From contig BMSW01000024.1 of assembly GCA_014649355.1 (NCBI GenBank), positions 1 to 64,000 of the forward strand: a stretch of 64,000 bases of DNA, given 5' to 3'. The notes below the pieces were generated by a model. The model was not told the origin of the DNA. It was given only the letters and a program-made list of their open reading frames with translations, and searched no databases. Position numbers and translations under genes: made by a program. Of this stretch, positions 1 through 8,379 are shown in pieces (the first letter of the stretch is position 1; the number at the start of each line of letters is the position of its first letter). The stretch is from Streptomyces althioticus (GTDB taxonomy: Bacteria > Actinomycetota > Actinomycetes > Streptomycetales > Streptomycetaceae).

Positions 1-179
1 TCACCCGTTCAAGAACCCAGCACGCGTGTCACCAACGTCCCCGGACAACACACCTAGAGGCGGTCGCGGCCGCCGGTCGGGGTGCCCGTCCGAGGAGGAG
101 GCCTCCTTCCCCCCTGCGCCACCCGCGGACCGGAAGTCCCGCGATTGAACTCGGAGCGGTCCGGCAGCACCATTGACGG
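1..179. other. Left window edge, no gene seen
   Basis: No convincing coding region is seen here. The stretch holds the upstream region of the membrane protein that starts at 180. A short GC-rich palindrome (aggaggcctcct) lies near 101-112, but nothing ties it to a function. Confidence 0.5.
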
Positions 180-590
180 GTGGGCAGGCGACATCTCATC
201 CGCAGGGGAGTCGCGCTCGCGGCCGGGTCTCTGTTGCTGCTGGTCGGGGTCGCGCTCCTGGTTCTGCCCGGCCCGGGACTGCTGCTCGTCCTCGCGGGGT
301 TGCTGGTCCTCGCCGACCAGTTTCCCGCCGTGGCCCGCTACGTCGACCCCGTACGTCGGCGCGCGATGACAGCGGCCAGGGAAAGCGTCTCCACTCCGCT
401 GAGGATCACCGGTTCCTGCCTCGCGGCAGCAGCCCTGCTGGCGGCGGGTCTGTTCTGGGGAGTCATGCCCGACCTGCCCTTCGGCGGCTGGCCCACGGGC
501 GCCGGGCTCATCGTGTCGAGTGTCGTCCTCGTCGCCTTGCTGGTGTACAGCTACCGCACGACCCGCACCGGCGCCGACGACGGCACCTGA
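180..590 (+). CDS. PGPGW-motif small membrane protein
   Basis: A 136-residue integral membrane protein of unknown function. A first hydrophobic segment (about residues 10-45) contains the PGPG motif (LPGPGLLLVLAG) that defines a family of small actinobacterial membrane proteins. Two further hydrophobic stretches lie at about 72-92 and 101-121, giving two to four membrane helices. The GTG start has only a weak ribosome site, so the start is uncertain. Its 3' end overlaps the convergent hydrolase by about 40 bases. No catalytic residues are visible, so no function is proposed. Confidence 0.7.
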   Translation: MGRRHLIRRGVALAAGSLLLLVGVALLVLPGPGLLLVLAGLLVLADQFPAVARYVDPVRRRAMTAARESVSTPLRITGSCLAAAALLAAGLFWGVMPDLPFGGWPTGAGLIVSSVVLVALLVYSYRTTRTGADDGT

Positions 591-1417
591 CGAGGGGCGG
601 CCGCGCCGCCTTCCAGGAAGTCGAGCAGGAGGCCGACGAACGCGTCGGGACGTTCCATGGCCGAGTAGTGGCCGGTGTCCTCGAGGGTCGCGGTGCGGCC
701 GTCGGGGACCGCGGCAGCCAGCCGCTCCGCGGCTGCGTGCAGTTCGGCCGGCTCCAGGGCCCCGTTGACGGCGAGCAGCGGGACGCGGATCTCGCCGGCC
801 CGGTCGAGGGAGCCGGTCACCGGCACCAGCCAGTCCTTCTCGTCCGCGCTGTGCTTGGACAGCGTGTGCAGGGCCATCTCGCGCACGCGTCGCAGGATCT
901 CCGGGTCGATGTCGTCGGCCGAGCGGCCGGGGCCGGGCACGAGCCGCAGGAAGGCGTCGAGCCAGGTGGTCACGTCCCCGGCCGCAAGCGCCCCGGCGAT
1001 CGTGTCCTGGAGTTCGCGGTGCCAGGCGTCGGTGTACCGGAAGTCCCCGGTCACGGCCCCCGCGGTGACCACCGCGCGGACCAGGCCGGGGTGTTCGAGC
1101 ACGGTGTCGGAGGCGATCACGCCGCCCATGGAGAGTCCCACGAGGACGGCGGGTCCGGCGTCGAGGTGGCGCAGCAGCGCGGCCAGGTCGTCGGCCCAGC
1201 GGAACGGCGCGGTGGCGTTGGCGGAGAACCCGTGGCCGCGCGTGTCGGGGGCGACGACCCGGTACCGCTCGGCGAGGAGGGGCACGTGGTCGTCCCAGAT
1301 CCGGTGGTCGAGGAAGCCTGAGTGCAGCAGGACGACGAGGTCACCGGAGCCCGTGTCGCGGTAGGCGAGGTCGCCGTCGGCGGACGGGAGGAAGCGGAGA
1401 TCCGAGGCATCAGTCAT
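551..1417 (-). CDS. Alpha/beta-fold hydrolase
   Basis: A 288-residue cytoplasmic alpha/beta hydrolase of the haloalkane dehalogenase/esterase type. The nucleophile elbow GLSMGG (Ser at about residue 99) and a late catalytic His in DTGHYSAMERP are visible; VVLLHSGF supplies the oxyanion-hole region. ATG at 1417 is preferred over an in-frame TTG at 1426, although neither has a strong ribosome site. The gene is divergent from a MarR regulator. One of two MarR-type palindromes covers its start codon, so it is probably repressed by that regulator. The substrate cannot be told from sequence. Confidence 0.85.
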   Translation of the reverse strand: MTDASDLRFLPSADGDLAYRDTGSGDLVVLLHSGFLDHRIWDDHVPLLAERYRVVAPDTRGHGFSANATAPFRWADDLAALLRHLDAGPAVLVGLSMGGVIASDTVLEHPGLVRAVVTAGAVTGDFRYTDAWHRELQDTIAGALAAGDVTTWLDAFLRLVPGPGRSADDIDPEILRRVREMALHTLSKHSADEKDWLVPVTGSLDRAGEIRVPLLAVNGALEPAELHAAAERLAAAVPDGRTATLEDTGHYSAMERPDAFVGLLLDFLEGGAAAPRQVPSSAPVRVVR

Positions 1418-1464
1418 GACAACCAAGGTGTCATGTTGGACCTACTTTGACAACCTGGATGTCA
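1416..1464. promoter_or_regulatory. Paired MarR-type operators
   Basis: Two copies of a near-identical palindrome lie between the divergent hydrolase and marR genes: ATGACAACCAAGGTGTCAT at 1416-1434 and TGACAACCTGGATGTCA at 1448-1464. Each has TGACA/TGTCA arms. The first overlaps the hydrolase start and the second sits just before the marR ribosome site. This is typical for a MarR protein that represses itself and a divergent gene. Confidence 0.75.
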
Positions 1465-1474
1465 TGATGGAGGG

Positions 1475-1948
1475 ATGACGGACGACGCGACCCCCCTCCC
1501 GCCGGACGAGCTCGGGCGGCGCCTCACCGAGGTGTACGACCTGGTCGGCCCCCTGTACCGGCGCGCCCAGCGCAGCGTCGAACGTGGCCTGACGGGTGGT
1601 GAACTGTCCCTGGGTGTGCGCGCCGTGCTGACGCTGCTGCACCGCAACGGGCCGATGACGGTCCCCCAGATGGGCCGGGCGCAGGCGATCAGCCGCCAGT
1701 TCGTGCAGCGCATGGTGAACGAGGCGGCGGACCAGGGGCTGGTGGAGAGCATCCCCAACCCCGCCCACCGGCGCTCGTCGCTCATCCGCCCGACGGAGAA
1801 GGGCACGGCGGCGATCGGCGAGGTGCTGCGCCGGGAGCACGCGCTGCTGCGGGAGACCGGCGGCGGCGTGACGGACGCCGAGGTGACGGCCTGTCTGCGG
1901 GTGCTGGGCGAGCTGCTCAAGGCGCTGGACCACGTCGACGACGACTGA
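1475..1948 (+). CDS. MarR-family transcriptional regulator
   Basis: A 157-residue winged-helix regulator of the MarR family at normal family length. The helix-turn-helix covers about residues 60-85 (MTVPQMGRAQAISRQFVQR). The wing follows, with the conserved Arg and Ser residues of NPAHRRSSLIRPTEKG. Flanking helices should form the dimer and ligand pocket. The ATG has a GGAGGG ribosome site. It is divergently placed against an alpha/beta hydrolase with two palindromic boxes between them, so it most likely senses a small molecule degraded by that hydrolase (inference). Confidence 0.9.
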   Translation: MTDDATPLPPDELGRRLTEVYDLVGPLYRRAQRSVERGLTGGELSLGVRAVLTLLHRNGPMTVPQMGRAQAISRQFVQRMVNEAADQGLVESIPNPAHRRSSLIRPTEKGTAAIGEVLRREHALLRETGGGVTDAEVTACLRVLGELLKALDHVDDD

Positions 1949-2043
1949 CCCCGCCCCCGGCCGCGCCGGCCCGGTCGTTCGAGATGCACCCTTCAACGAC
2001 GTATGACCACCATGGTGGGAACTCCTCCGAAAGGGTGATCGAG

Positions 2044-2163
2044 ATGTCCACGACGTCGCCCCGGTGGGCCGCCAGACGTGCCCCCGTACCCGCCGCCCGT
2101 GAACTGCCCTCTCGTCACAGCCCTTTCCTCCCGGACCCGGTCCGCCCGGCCGACGCCGCCTGA
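2044..2163 (+). CDS. Possible 39-residue upstream ORF
   Basis: A short ORF (starts MSTTSPRWAARRAP) with an AAAGGG sequence about 8 bases before its ATG. It ends three bases before the start of the DUF1275 gene. It could be a leader peptide coupled to that gene, or simply untranslated leader. The peptide is Pro/Arg-rich with no recognisable domain. Confidence 0.25.
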   Translation: MSTTSPRWAARRAPVPAARELPSRHSPFLPDPVRPADAA

Positions 2164-2166
2164 CCG

Positions 2167-2835
2167 ATGCGGGCGGCGCCGTCGTCGACGCGCCTCGCGG
2201 TCACGGCCGCGCTGCTGTCGTACGCGGCCGGAGCGGGTGACGCCTTCGCGTTCGTCGAGCTCGGGGGCGTGTTCACCGCCAACATGACCGGCAGCCTCGT
2301 ACTGTCGGGGCTGACCGGCAGGCCGGGATACGGGGCCCTCGTCGCGGGGGCGGCCACGGCGCTCGCCGCGTTCCTTGTCGCGGTGTACGCGGCGTCCCGG
2401 GCGGCACCGAAGGGGCCGGAGCAGCGGTGGGGCAGGATCCGGGCGGTCCTCGTGGCCGTCGTCGTGCTCGACCTCGCGGTGCTGGCCCTGAAGTCCGTGG
2501 ACCCCACGCCCGGCATGCCACTGCGGCTGCTGTCGCTGGCCGCGTCCGCGGCGGCGATGGGCAGCCAGACCGCGGCCGCCAAGCGGACGGCGGGAGGCTC
2601 CGGGGTGACGACGACGTTCGTCACGGGCACGCTGACCAGCCTGGCGCAGGACGCCGCCGACGGCAGCTCCCGGCACGCGGCCGTCCGCGTGGGGGCGGTC
2701 GTGATGCTGTTCCTGGGCGCCCTGACGGCGTCGGGGGCGATGGCGGTCGACGCCCGGCTCGGGCCCGCCGTCGCGGCGGCCGGCACCACGGCGGCGATCC
2801 TCGCGCTCCCCCGGACGGCCGCACCGGACCCCTGA
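2167..2835 (+). CDS. DUF1275 (YoaK-type) membrane protein
   Basis: A 222-residue integral membrane protein of the DUF1275/YoaK family, whose biochemical role is unknown. Family hallmarks are the AGAGDAFAF segment after the first helix, the GVFTANMTGSLV motif, and VTTTFVTGTLT in the second half, which looks like an internal repeat of the first. About six membrane helices are predicted by eye. It starts three bases after a possible leader ORF and is followed 42 bases later by another membrane protein, so the two may be cotranscribed. Confidence 0.85.
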   Translation: MRAAPSSTRLAVTAALLSYAAGAGDAFAFVELGGVFTANMTGSLVLSGLTGRPGYGALVAGAATALAAFLVAVYAASRAAPKGPEQRWGRIRAVLVAVVVLDLAVLALKSVDPTPGMPLRLLSLAASAAAMGSQTAAAKRTAGGSGVTTTFVTGTLTSLAQDAADGSSRHAAVRVGAVVMLFLGALTASGAMAVDARLGPAVAAAGTTAAILALPRTAAPDP

Positions 2836-2877
2836 CGCCCCTCGGCGCCGACCGACCTCACCGAGCAAGGAGCCGAC

Positions 2878-3987
2878 ATGGCCGAGACTCCCGGACCGGA
2901 CGGGCGGCCACCCGGACGTCCTCCTGCCGCCACACCACTGGGCCGCTTCCGGTCCGAGGTGCGGGGCGCGATCACACCGCGCGCCGGCCTCATCATGCTG
3001 GGCGTCCTCGTCATCGAACTGGCCTTCGTCGTCTCCTACATCGGGGCCTTCCACTCCCCCACCCCCGACAGGATCCCGGTGGCCGTCGTGGCTCCGGCGG
3101 CGGAGCAGGGGGCGGTGATCGAGAAGCTGAACTCGATCCCCGGGGAGCCGCTGGAGGGACGGCCCGCCGACAGCGCGGCGCAGGCGCGCGCCATGGTGCT
3201 GGAGCGTGAGGTGGACGCCGCTCTGCTGGTCGCACCCCAGGAGCGGGGCGACCGGCTGCTGGTGGCCTCGGCCGGCGGCCCGTCCGGTGTCCAGACGCTG
3301 GAACTGGTCTTCCGGAAGGCCGATCCCTCACGGCCGCTGCAGGTCACCGATCTGCGACCACCGAACGAGGCGGACGGACGCGGACTGGCCAGTTTCTACC
3401 TGGCGGTCGGCCTGGTCGTGGGCGGTTATCTCGCCTCCGCGGCGGCGTCCGCCTCGTACGGGGCGAGGCCGCCCGATCTGCACCGTGTGGTGATCCGGCT
3501 CGGCGCGCTGGCCGTGCTGTCGGTGCTGTCCGGACTCGGCGGCGCGATCATCGCGGACCAGGTCTTCGACGCCCTGACGGGCCACTTCGCCGCGATCTGG
3601 TGGATCGGCGCCCTCACCACGTTCGCCGCCGCGGCCGCCGGCATGGCCTTCCAGGTCCTGCTCGGGCCCGTCGGCATCGCACTGTCCGTGGTGATCTTCG
3701 TCGTGCTGGGCAATCCCAGCGCGGGCGGTGTGTATCCGGCGGCGCTGCTGCCGCCGTTCTGGCGGGACGTCGGACCGGCGCTGCCGAACGGCGCCTCGGT
3801 CACGCTGCTGCGCAACTACGCCTACTTCGGGGGGCATCACACCGCCACGGCCTGGTGGGTGCTCTCCGCCTGGGCGGTGGGCGGCGTCCTGGTCAGCGCC
3901 CTCGTCGTCTGGCTCCGCCGACGGCCCGCGGCGGCCGACGGGCCCCCGTCACCGGCGGCCGCCGGAGGGACCGGGGCCACGGCCTGA
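2878..3987 (+). CDS. YhgE/ABC-2-permease-like membrane protein
   Basis: A 369-residue membrane protein with the layout of YhgE/Pip or DUF3533-type ABC-2 permease relatives. It has one N-terminal helix (about 38-58), an extracytoplasmic domain of about 100 residues, then five or six helices from about residue 165. The PNGASVTLLRNYAYFGG segment near the C terminus resembles such proteins. No ATPase is encoded next to it, so it may act alone or with an unlinked partner. The start is the ATG after AAGGAGCCGAC. The substrate is unknown. Confidence 0.7.
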   Translation: MAETPGPDGRPPGRPPAATPLGRFRSEVRGAITPRAGLIMLGVLVIELAFVVSYIGAFHSPTPDRIPVAVVAPAAEQGAVIEKLNSIPGEPLEGRPADSAAQARAMVLEREVDAALLVAPQERGDRLLVASAGGPSGVQTLELVFRKADPSRPLQVTDLRPPNEADGRGLASFYLAVGLVVGGYLASAAASASYGARPPDLHRVVIRLGALAVLSVLSGLGGAIIADQVFDALTGHFAAIWWIGALTTFAAAAAGMAFQVLLGPVGIALSVVIFVVLGNPSAGGVYPAALLPPFWRDVGPALPNGASVTLLRNYAYFGGHHTATAWWVLSAWAVGGVLVSALVVWLRRRPAAADGPPSPAAAGGTGATA

Positions 3988-4039
3988 CGGCCTGGCCGCG
4001 GGCGCCCGGACGACCGCACTCCTGTCCCGCCCGCGCCCC

Positions 4040-5221
4040 TCAGCCGTCCCCCTCCGTCCCCGTCCCGCCCGCCGTCACGAGACCGTCCTTGGCCGCGCCC
4101 CTGCTGAACACCACGTCGCGGATGCGGTCGCGGACGGCGTGCAGTTCGGCGCCCTGGGCGATGGCCGCGTCGAGGTCGACGACCCGGCCGGCGTCGACGT
4201 CGTAGAGCTGGGGCACGAACTCGGCGCGGGTGACCTCCCAGCGGCCGCCGGGGCGGGCCGGCGGGGAGAAGGTGAAGCGGCCGACGGTGGACTGGTTGCC
4301 GCGCGGGTCGTGCGCCCCGTCGTCGTTGGTCATCTCGCCGGCGATCTGGTCGCCCATCCCGTAGACGACCCAGGTGCCGTTTACCTTCTCGTACGCCTGC
4401 GGGACGTGGGCGTGGGTGCCGAGGATCAGGTCGACGTCCGGCCGGTCGCCGGTCTTCGAGGCGGTGAGGGAGCGGGCGAGGGAGAGCTGGAGGTCGTCGG
4501 GGGTGTCCTGCCACTCGGTGCCCCAGTGCAGGGAGAGCACCACGACGTCGGCCCCGGCCTTGCGGGCGGCCCGGGCGTCGGCGACGATCCGCCGCTCGTC
4601 GATCAGGTTCACCGCCCAGGGCCGGTCCTGCGGCAGCGGGATCCCGTTGGTGTCGAAGGTGTAGGCGAGGTGCGCGACCCGGGCGCCGCCCGCTTCCAGC
4701 AGGGTCGGGGCGGCGGCCTCCCGCGCGGAGCGGGCCGAGCCGGCATGGCGCAGACCCGCCCGGTCGAGGGCGTCCAGGGTGCGGCGGATTCCCTCCTCAC
4801 CGTCGTCCAGGGTGTGGTTGGAGGCGGTGGAGCAGCCGTCGTAGCCGGTGGCGGCGAGGCCGGCCGCCACCTCGGGCGGCGACTTGAAGAGGGGGTAGCC
4901 GCTGTAGTCGCCGTCGGCGCCGTAGACGGTCTCCATGTGGCACAGGGCCAGGTCCGCGGGGGCGACGACGGAGCGGATGCCGGAGAGCATCGGCCGGAAG
5001 TCGTAGCCGTCGCCTCCGCCGTCGAACGCGGCCTGCTCGATGACGGAGGTGTGGGGCAGGACGTCGCCCGACGCGACCAGGGTGAAGCCGCGGTGGGCCG
5101 TCGCCGAGGGGGCCGGGCGTCCCTGGGCCGGCGGTGTGTGGTCGCGGGCCTGGCAGGCGGCGCCCGCGGCGAGGACGGCCGTCAGGACGAGGGCCAGCTG
5201 TCTGCTGCGTGCGATCATCAC
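4040..5221 (-). CDS. CapA-family metallophosphatase-like lipoprotein
   Basis: A 393-residue protein of the CapA/PGA_cap family, a calcineurin-like fold first linked to poly-gamma-glutamate capsule synthesis. The N terminus has a basic patch, a hydrophobic segment and a Cys near residue 23-25 (LAAGAAC), suggesting an exported lipoprotein. Metal-site-type motifs include ASGDVLPH near the start, CHMETV, SNHTLDDG, LSLHWGTEW and GTHAHVPQ, in the usual order. No other capsule or PGA gene is nearby, so a role in polyglutamate synthesis is not supported here. GTG 5221 or ATG 5218 may be the start. Confidence 0.85.
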   Translation of the reverse strand: MMIARSRQLALVLTAVLAAGAACQARDHTPPAQGRPAPSATAHRGFTLVASGDVLPHTSVIEQAAFDGGGDGYDFRPMLSGIRSVVAPADLALCHMETVYGADGDYSGYPLFKSPPEVAAGLAATGYDGCSTASNHTLDDGEEGIRRTLDALDRAGLRHAGSARSAREAAAPTLLEAGGARVAHLAYTFDTNGIPLPQDRPWAVNLIDERRIVADARAARKAGADVVVLSLHWGTEWQDTPDDLQLSLARSLTASKTGDRPDVDLILGTHAHVPQAYEKVNGTWVVYGMGDQIAGEMTNDDGAHDPRGNQSTVGRFTFSPPARPGGRWEVTRAEFVPQLYDVDAGRVVDLDAAIAQGAELHAVRDRIRDVVFSRGAAKDGLVTAGGTGTEGDG

Positions 5222-5429
5222 GTCACCCCGCTGTGGTCGTATTTATGGATAAACAGGTAAGAAGCCACATTGCGGCGAACGGCGCTCCGACACGCTCATT
5301 AGGCCGTCCGGCGTGCGAGAACGGCCGCCCCGACCGTTCGTCGAACCGTTCGTCGACGCGATCGACCGTCCGCCGCACACTCCTGTGCGCGCCCTGTCCC
5401 CGGGCGGCGGGGTGCGTTGCCATACGGCC

Positions 5430-5975
5430 ATGACGGCCGGAATGACACTCACGAACGGGACCACCGCCGAGCACGAGCTCGCCGCGCTCCAGCGGGAGCA
5501 CGGCCGGCCCCTCTTCGCGCTGCTGCTCCGGCTCTGCGACGGGGACCGGCAGCGTGCGGAGGACCTGGTCCAGGAGACGCTGGTGCGTGCCTGGCAGCAC
5601 CCCGAGGCCCTGCGCGCCGAGAACTTCGACTCCGTACGCCCCTGGCTGCTGACCGTGGCACGGCGGCTCGCCATCGACGCGCGCCGGGCCCGGCAGGCAC
5701 GGCCCGCCGAGGTCGGCGACGCCGTGCTGGAGAACGCCCGGGTGATCTCCGACCACGCGGAACGGGCCGCCGCGACGCTCGACGTGCGGGAGGCTGTGAA
5801 GACTCTCACTCCCGAGCACCGTGAAGTCCTGGTGCTCGTGTACTTCCAGGGGGCGAGTGTGGCGGAAGCCGCGGCCGCCCTCGGAATCCCGCCCGGTACG
5901 GTGAAGTCCCGCGCGTACTACGCGCTGCGCGCCCTGCGCCGGGTGCTTCCGGGCTACGCCTCCGACATGCGGTGA
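5430..5975 (+). CDS. ECF-type RNA polymerase sigma factor
   Basis: A 181-residue group 4 sigma factor with only regions 2 and 4. Region 2 includes AEDLVQETLVRAWQH, and the region 4 helix-turn-helix includes EHREVLVLVYFQGASVAEAA followed by GIPPGTVKSRAYYALRAL. ATG 5430 is chosen because upstream in-frame residues look non-coding; ATG 5442 is also possible. A zinc-finger anti-sigma-like membrane protein lies 0.8 kb downstream on the same strand, with one small gene between. They probably form a sigma/anti-sigma pair. The signal and regulon are unknown. Confidence 0.9.
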   Translation: MTAGMTLTNGTTAEHELAALQREHGRPLFALLLRLCDGDRQRAEDLVQETLVRAWQHPEALRAENFDSVRPWLLTVARRLAIDARRARQARPAEVGDAVLENARVISDHAERAAATLDVREAVKTLTPEHREVLVLVYFQGASVAEAAAALGIPPGTVKSRAYYALRALRRVLPGYASDMR

Positions 5976-6109
5976 AACCGACCGTCAGGTCAAACCTCCG
6001 TAAAGCGCCTTGCCGTGGAACCCGGTTGGGGATCGGCTGTCCTCAGCCGTGTTCCGGACCGGACATCCGGGCTCGGGCGACGCGCACGCACCGGAGGAGG
6101 CAGGAAGGG

Positions 6110-6622
6110 ATGCTGCACAGAGGTCGAGAGAGCACGGACGGCGACGGCGGACCCGCCGTCCCCATGGCCTGGTTCTACGCCGAGTACATCGCCGACGAGC
6201 TGCTGCGCACCGGCGACCTCATGCCGCCGACGTCCGTGGAGTTCCGGGCCGGGCGCGACGCGCTGGCGCTGACCGTCTTCCTGTCCGACACCGACGGCGA
6301 ACTGTCCGGCATCCGGGTCATCACCCAGCTGGAGACCTGGCTGTCGCTCACCGCGTACGACCAGCCGTGGCAGGAGTGGGTGCAGCAGCGGCTGGACGAC
6401 CTGGCCGCCGACGCCGCCGCGTCCGGCAGGGGTGCGCCGGGCCCGGACCTGGAGCTGGCCGTGGAGGCCTGGCGCTGGCTGCGGGAGACGGAGCTGCTGG
6501 CCCCGGACCTGAACGCGGTGCCGGGCGGCGGGGCGGGCGGCGAGGACGAGGGACCGAAGGTGTGGACGCCGGCGTGGCAGCTCGGACTGCCGCTCGGGCA
6601 CCTCGCCATCCACCTCTTCTAG
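6110..6622 (+). CDS. Conserved-looking protein of unknown function
   Basis: A 170-residue soluble acidic protein with no domain I recognise. The ATG is preceded by GGAGGAGGCAGGAAGGG, a strong ribosome site, which decides this start over upstream in-frame options. The central part (FYAEYIADELLRTGDL, then an alternating segment with TVFLSDTDGE) looks like a small alpha/beta fold. The C terminus carries a Gly-rich linker and the KVWTPAWQLGLPLGHLAI stretch. It lies between a sigma factor and its likely anti-sigma factor, so it may belong to that regulatory unit (inference from position only). Confidence 0.7.
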   Translation: MLHRGRESTDGDGGPAVPMAWFYAEYIADELLRTGDLMPPTSVEFRAGRDALALTVFLSDTDGELSGIRVITQLETWLSLTAYDQPWQEWVQQRLDDLAADAAASGRGAPGPDLELAVEAWRWLRETELLAPDLNAVPGGGAGGEDEGPKVWTPAWQLGLPLGHLAIHLF

Positions 6623-6794
6623 GGCCGTTCCGGCCCGTTCCGAGGTCCGTGGAAAATCGGACCAATCCGCGGGCCCCAGGTCTCCGAATCCTTAGGTCAC
6701 GATTCGGTGCGTCGCTGAGTCGATCGGCTGCCTGGTGCGTACCGGTGGGAGCAAGGAGTAACCCCACCCGCACCCAACGGCACGAGGATTCGGC

Positions 6795-7451
6795 ATGAGG
6801 TCCCTGGAGAGGCATCGCGACGTCGGCGCCTACGCGCTCGGCGTGCTGGACGAGGCGGAGGCGTTCCGTTTCGAGGACCACCTCATGGAGTGCCCCAGCT
6901 GCGCCGTCCAGGTGACCGAGTTCGGCCCCGCGACACGCCAGTTGATGCTCTACCGCAGTGCGACCCCGCGCACGGTCCACCCGGCGGCGCAGCCCTCGCC
7001 GCGGATGCTGGACCGGCTGCTCACCCAGGTGTCCGCCCGCCGGCGCGTCGGACGGCGCCGGATGCTCCTGGCGCTGGCCGCCTCCGTGGTCCTCGCGGTG
7101 TCCGCCCCGGCGGTCACGGTGATGGCAGGGGGCGACGACGGGCCGCGCCCGCTGACCGTGGAGGCGACCGACGAGCGTTCCGGGGTGTGGGCCCAGGTGA
7201 GGATCGAGGACCGCGACTGGGGCAGCAGCGTGGAGCTGCGGGTGAAGGACGCGGCGGGACCGCGCGACTGCGTCCTGGTGGGGATCGGCCGCGACGGCTC
7301 CGAGAACGTCATGACGAACTGGGCGGTGCCCCGGCACGACGCCCGCCCGAACACCGTCCCGGGCGGCTCCGCGATGCGCTCCGACGACATCGAGCGGTAC
7401 GAGGTGCGCTCCACGGAGGGCGAGACGCTGGTGGTGCTGCGGCCCGAGTGA
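6795..7451 (+). CDS. Zinc-finger anti-sigma factor (ZAS type)
   Basis: A 218-residue single-pass membrane protein. The N-terminal domain has the anti-sigma zinc-finger signature HLMECPSC (His, then Cys-x-x-Cys, about residues 29-36). One membrane helix lies at about 88-110 (LLALAASVVLAVSAPAV). The external C-terminal domain, about 105 residues, is probably the sensor or protease-regulated part. Homologues bind ECF sigma factors and release them on redox or envelope signals. The sigma factor at 5430-5975 is the obvious partner. There is 172 bp upstream, enough for its own promoter. Confidence 0.85.
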   Translation: MRSLERHRDVGAYALGVLDEAEAFRFEDHLMECPSCAVQVTEFGPATRQLMLYRSATPRTVHPAAQPSPRMLDRLLTQVSARRRVGRRRMLLALAASVVLAVSAPAVTVMAGGDDGPRPLTVEATDERSGVWAQVRIEDRDWGSSVELRVKDAAGPRDCVLVGIGRDGSENVMTNWAVPRHDARPNTVPGGSAMRSDDIERYEVRSTEGETLVVLRPE

Positions 7452-7484
7452 CCCCGGCGGTCCGCGGCGGGGAGTGTGCGGGGG

Positions 7485-8348
7485 TCACTTCAGCAGGCGG
7501 GACAGTCTCCGGTCCGCGAGCGGCTTGCCGCCCGTCTGGCAGGTGGGGCAGTACTGGAGCGAGGAGTCGCTGAACGACACCTCGCGGACGGTGTCCCCGC
7601 ACACCGGGCAGGGCTCGCCGGTGCGGCCGTGCACGCGCAGGCCGGTCTTCTTCTCCGCCTTCAGCCGCCCGGCCGCCAGTCCCCGCGAGCGTTCCACCGC
7701 GTCGGTGAGGGTGGTGCGCAGCGCCTCGTGGAGCCGGGCCGTCTCCTCCGGGGTGAGCGAGGAGGCCAGTTTGAACGGGGACATGCGGGCCGCGTGCAGG
7801 ATCTCGTCGCTGTAGGCGTTGCCGACGCCGGCGATCAGGCTCTGGTCGCGCAGGGCGCCCTTGAGCCGGCGGCGTTCCCCGGAGAGCAGCTCCCCCAGGC
7901 GCCCCTCGTCGAAGTCGTCGGTCAGCGGGTCCGGTCCGAGCCGCGCGATCCCCGGGACCTCCGCCGGGTCGGCCACCACGTACACAGCCAGCCGCTTCTG
8001 GGTTCCGGCCTCCGTCAGGTCGAAGCCGGCCCCGGTCTCCAGGGCGACCCGCAGCGCCAGCGGGCCCTTTCCGGGACGGGGCACGCCGCTGGGCAGCGGG
8101 TCCTTCCAGTGCAGCCAGCCCGCGCGCGCCAGATGGGTGACGAGGTGCGGGCCGCCGTCCGTGGCCAGCGCGAGGAACTTGCCGTACCGCCGCACGGCGG
8201 TGACCTCGCGGCCCTCGACGGCGGTGAGCGGCGGGTCGTAGGTCTTCAGGACGCTGATCGCCACGGGCAGCGCCCGCACGATCTCGTGGCCGGTCAGGTG
8301 CTCGGTGAGGAAGTCCTTGAGCGCCTCGACCTCGGGGAGTTCCGGCAT
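7485..8348 (-). CDS. Fpg/Nei-family DNA glycosylase
   Basis: A 287-residue base-excision DNA glycosylase/AP lyase. It begins MPELPEVE, giving the catalytic N-terminal Pro and the conserved Glu-3 after Met removal. The helix-two-turn-helix segment has the family pattern LIAGVGNAYSDEILH at about residue 170. The C-terminal zinc finger has the four cysteines CPVC and CPTC. The protein would remove oxidised bases and nick DNA by beta/delta elimination. Whether it is closer to Fpg (MutM) or Nei cannot be fixed by eye. It is convergent with the anti-sigma gene. Confidence 0.92.
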   Translation of the reverse strand: MPELPEVEALKDFLTEHLTGHEIVRALPVAISVLKTYDPPLTAVEGREVTAVRRYGKFLALATDGGPHLVTHLARAGWLHWKDPLPSGVPRPGKGPLALRVALETGAGFDLTEAGTQKRLAVYVVADPAEVPGIARLGPDPLTDDFDEGRLGELLSGERRRLKGALRDQSLIAGVGNAYSDEILHAARMSPFKLASSLTPEETARLHEALRTTLTDAVERSRGLAAGRLKAEKKTGLRVHGRTGEPCPVCGDTVREVSFSDSSLQYCPTCQTGGKPLADRRLSRLLK

Positions 8349-8379
8349 GCGTCAAGGGTGCCACCGGCGGCCGGTGTCC

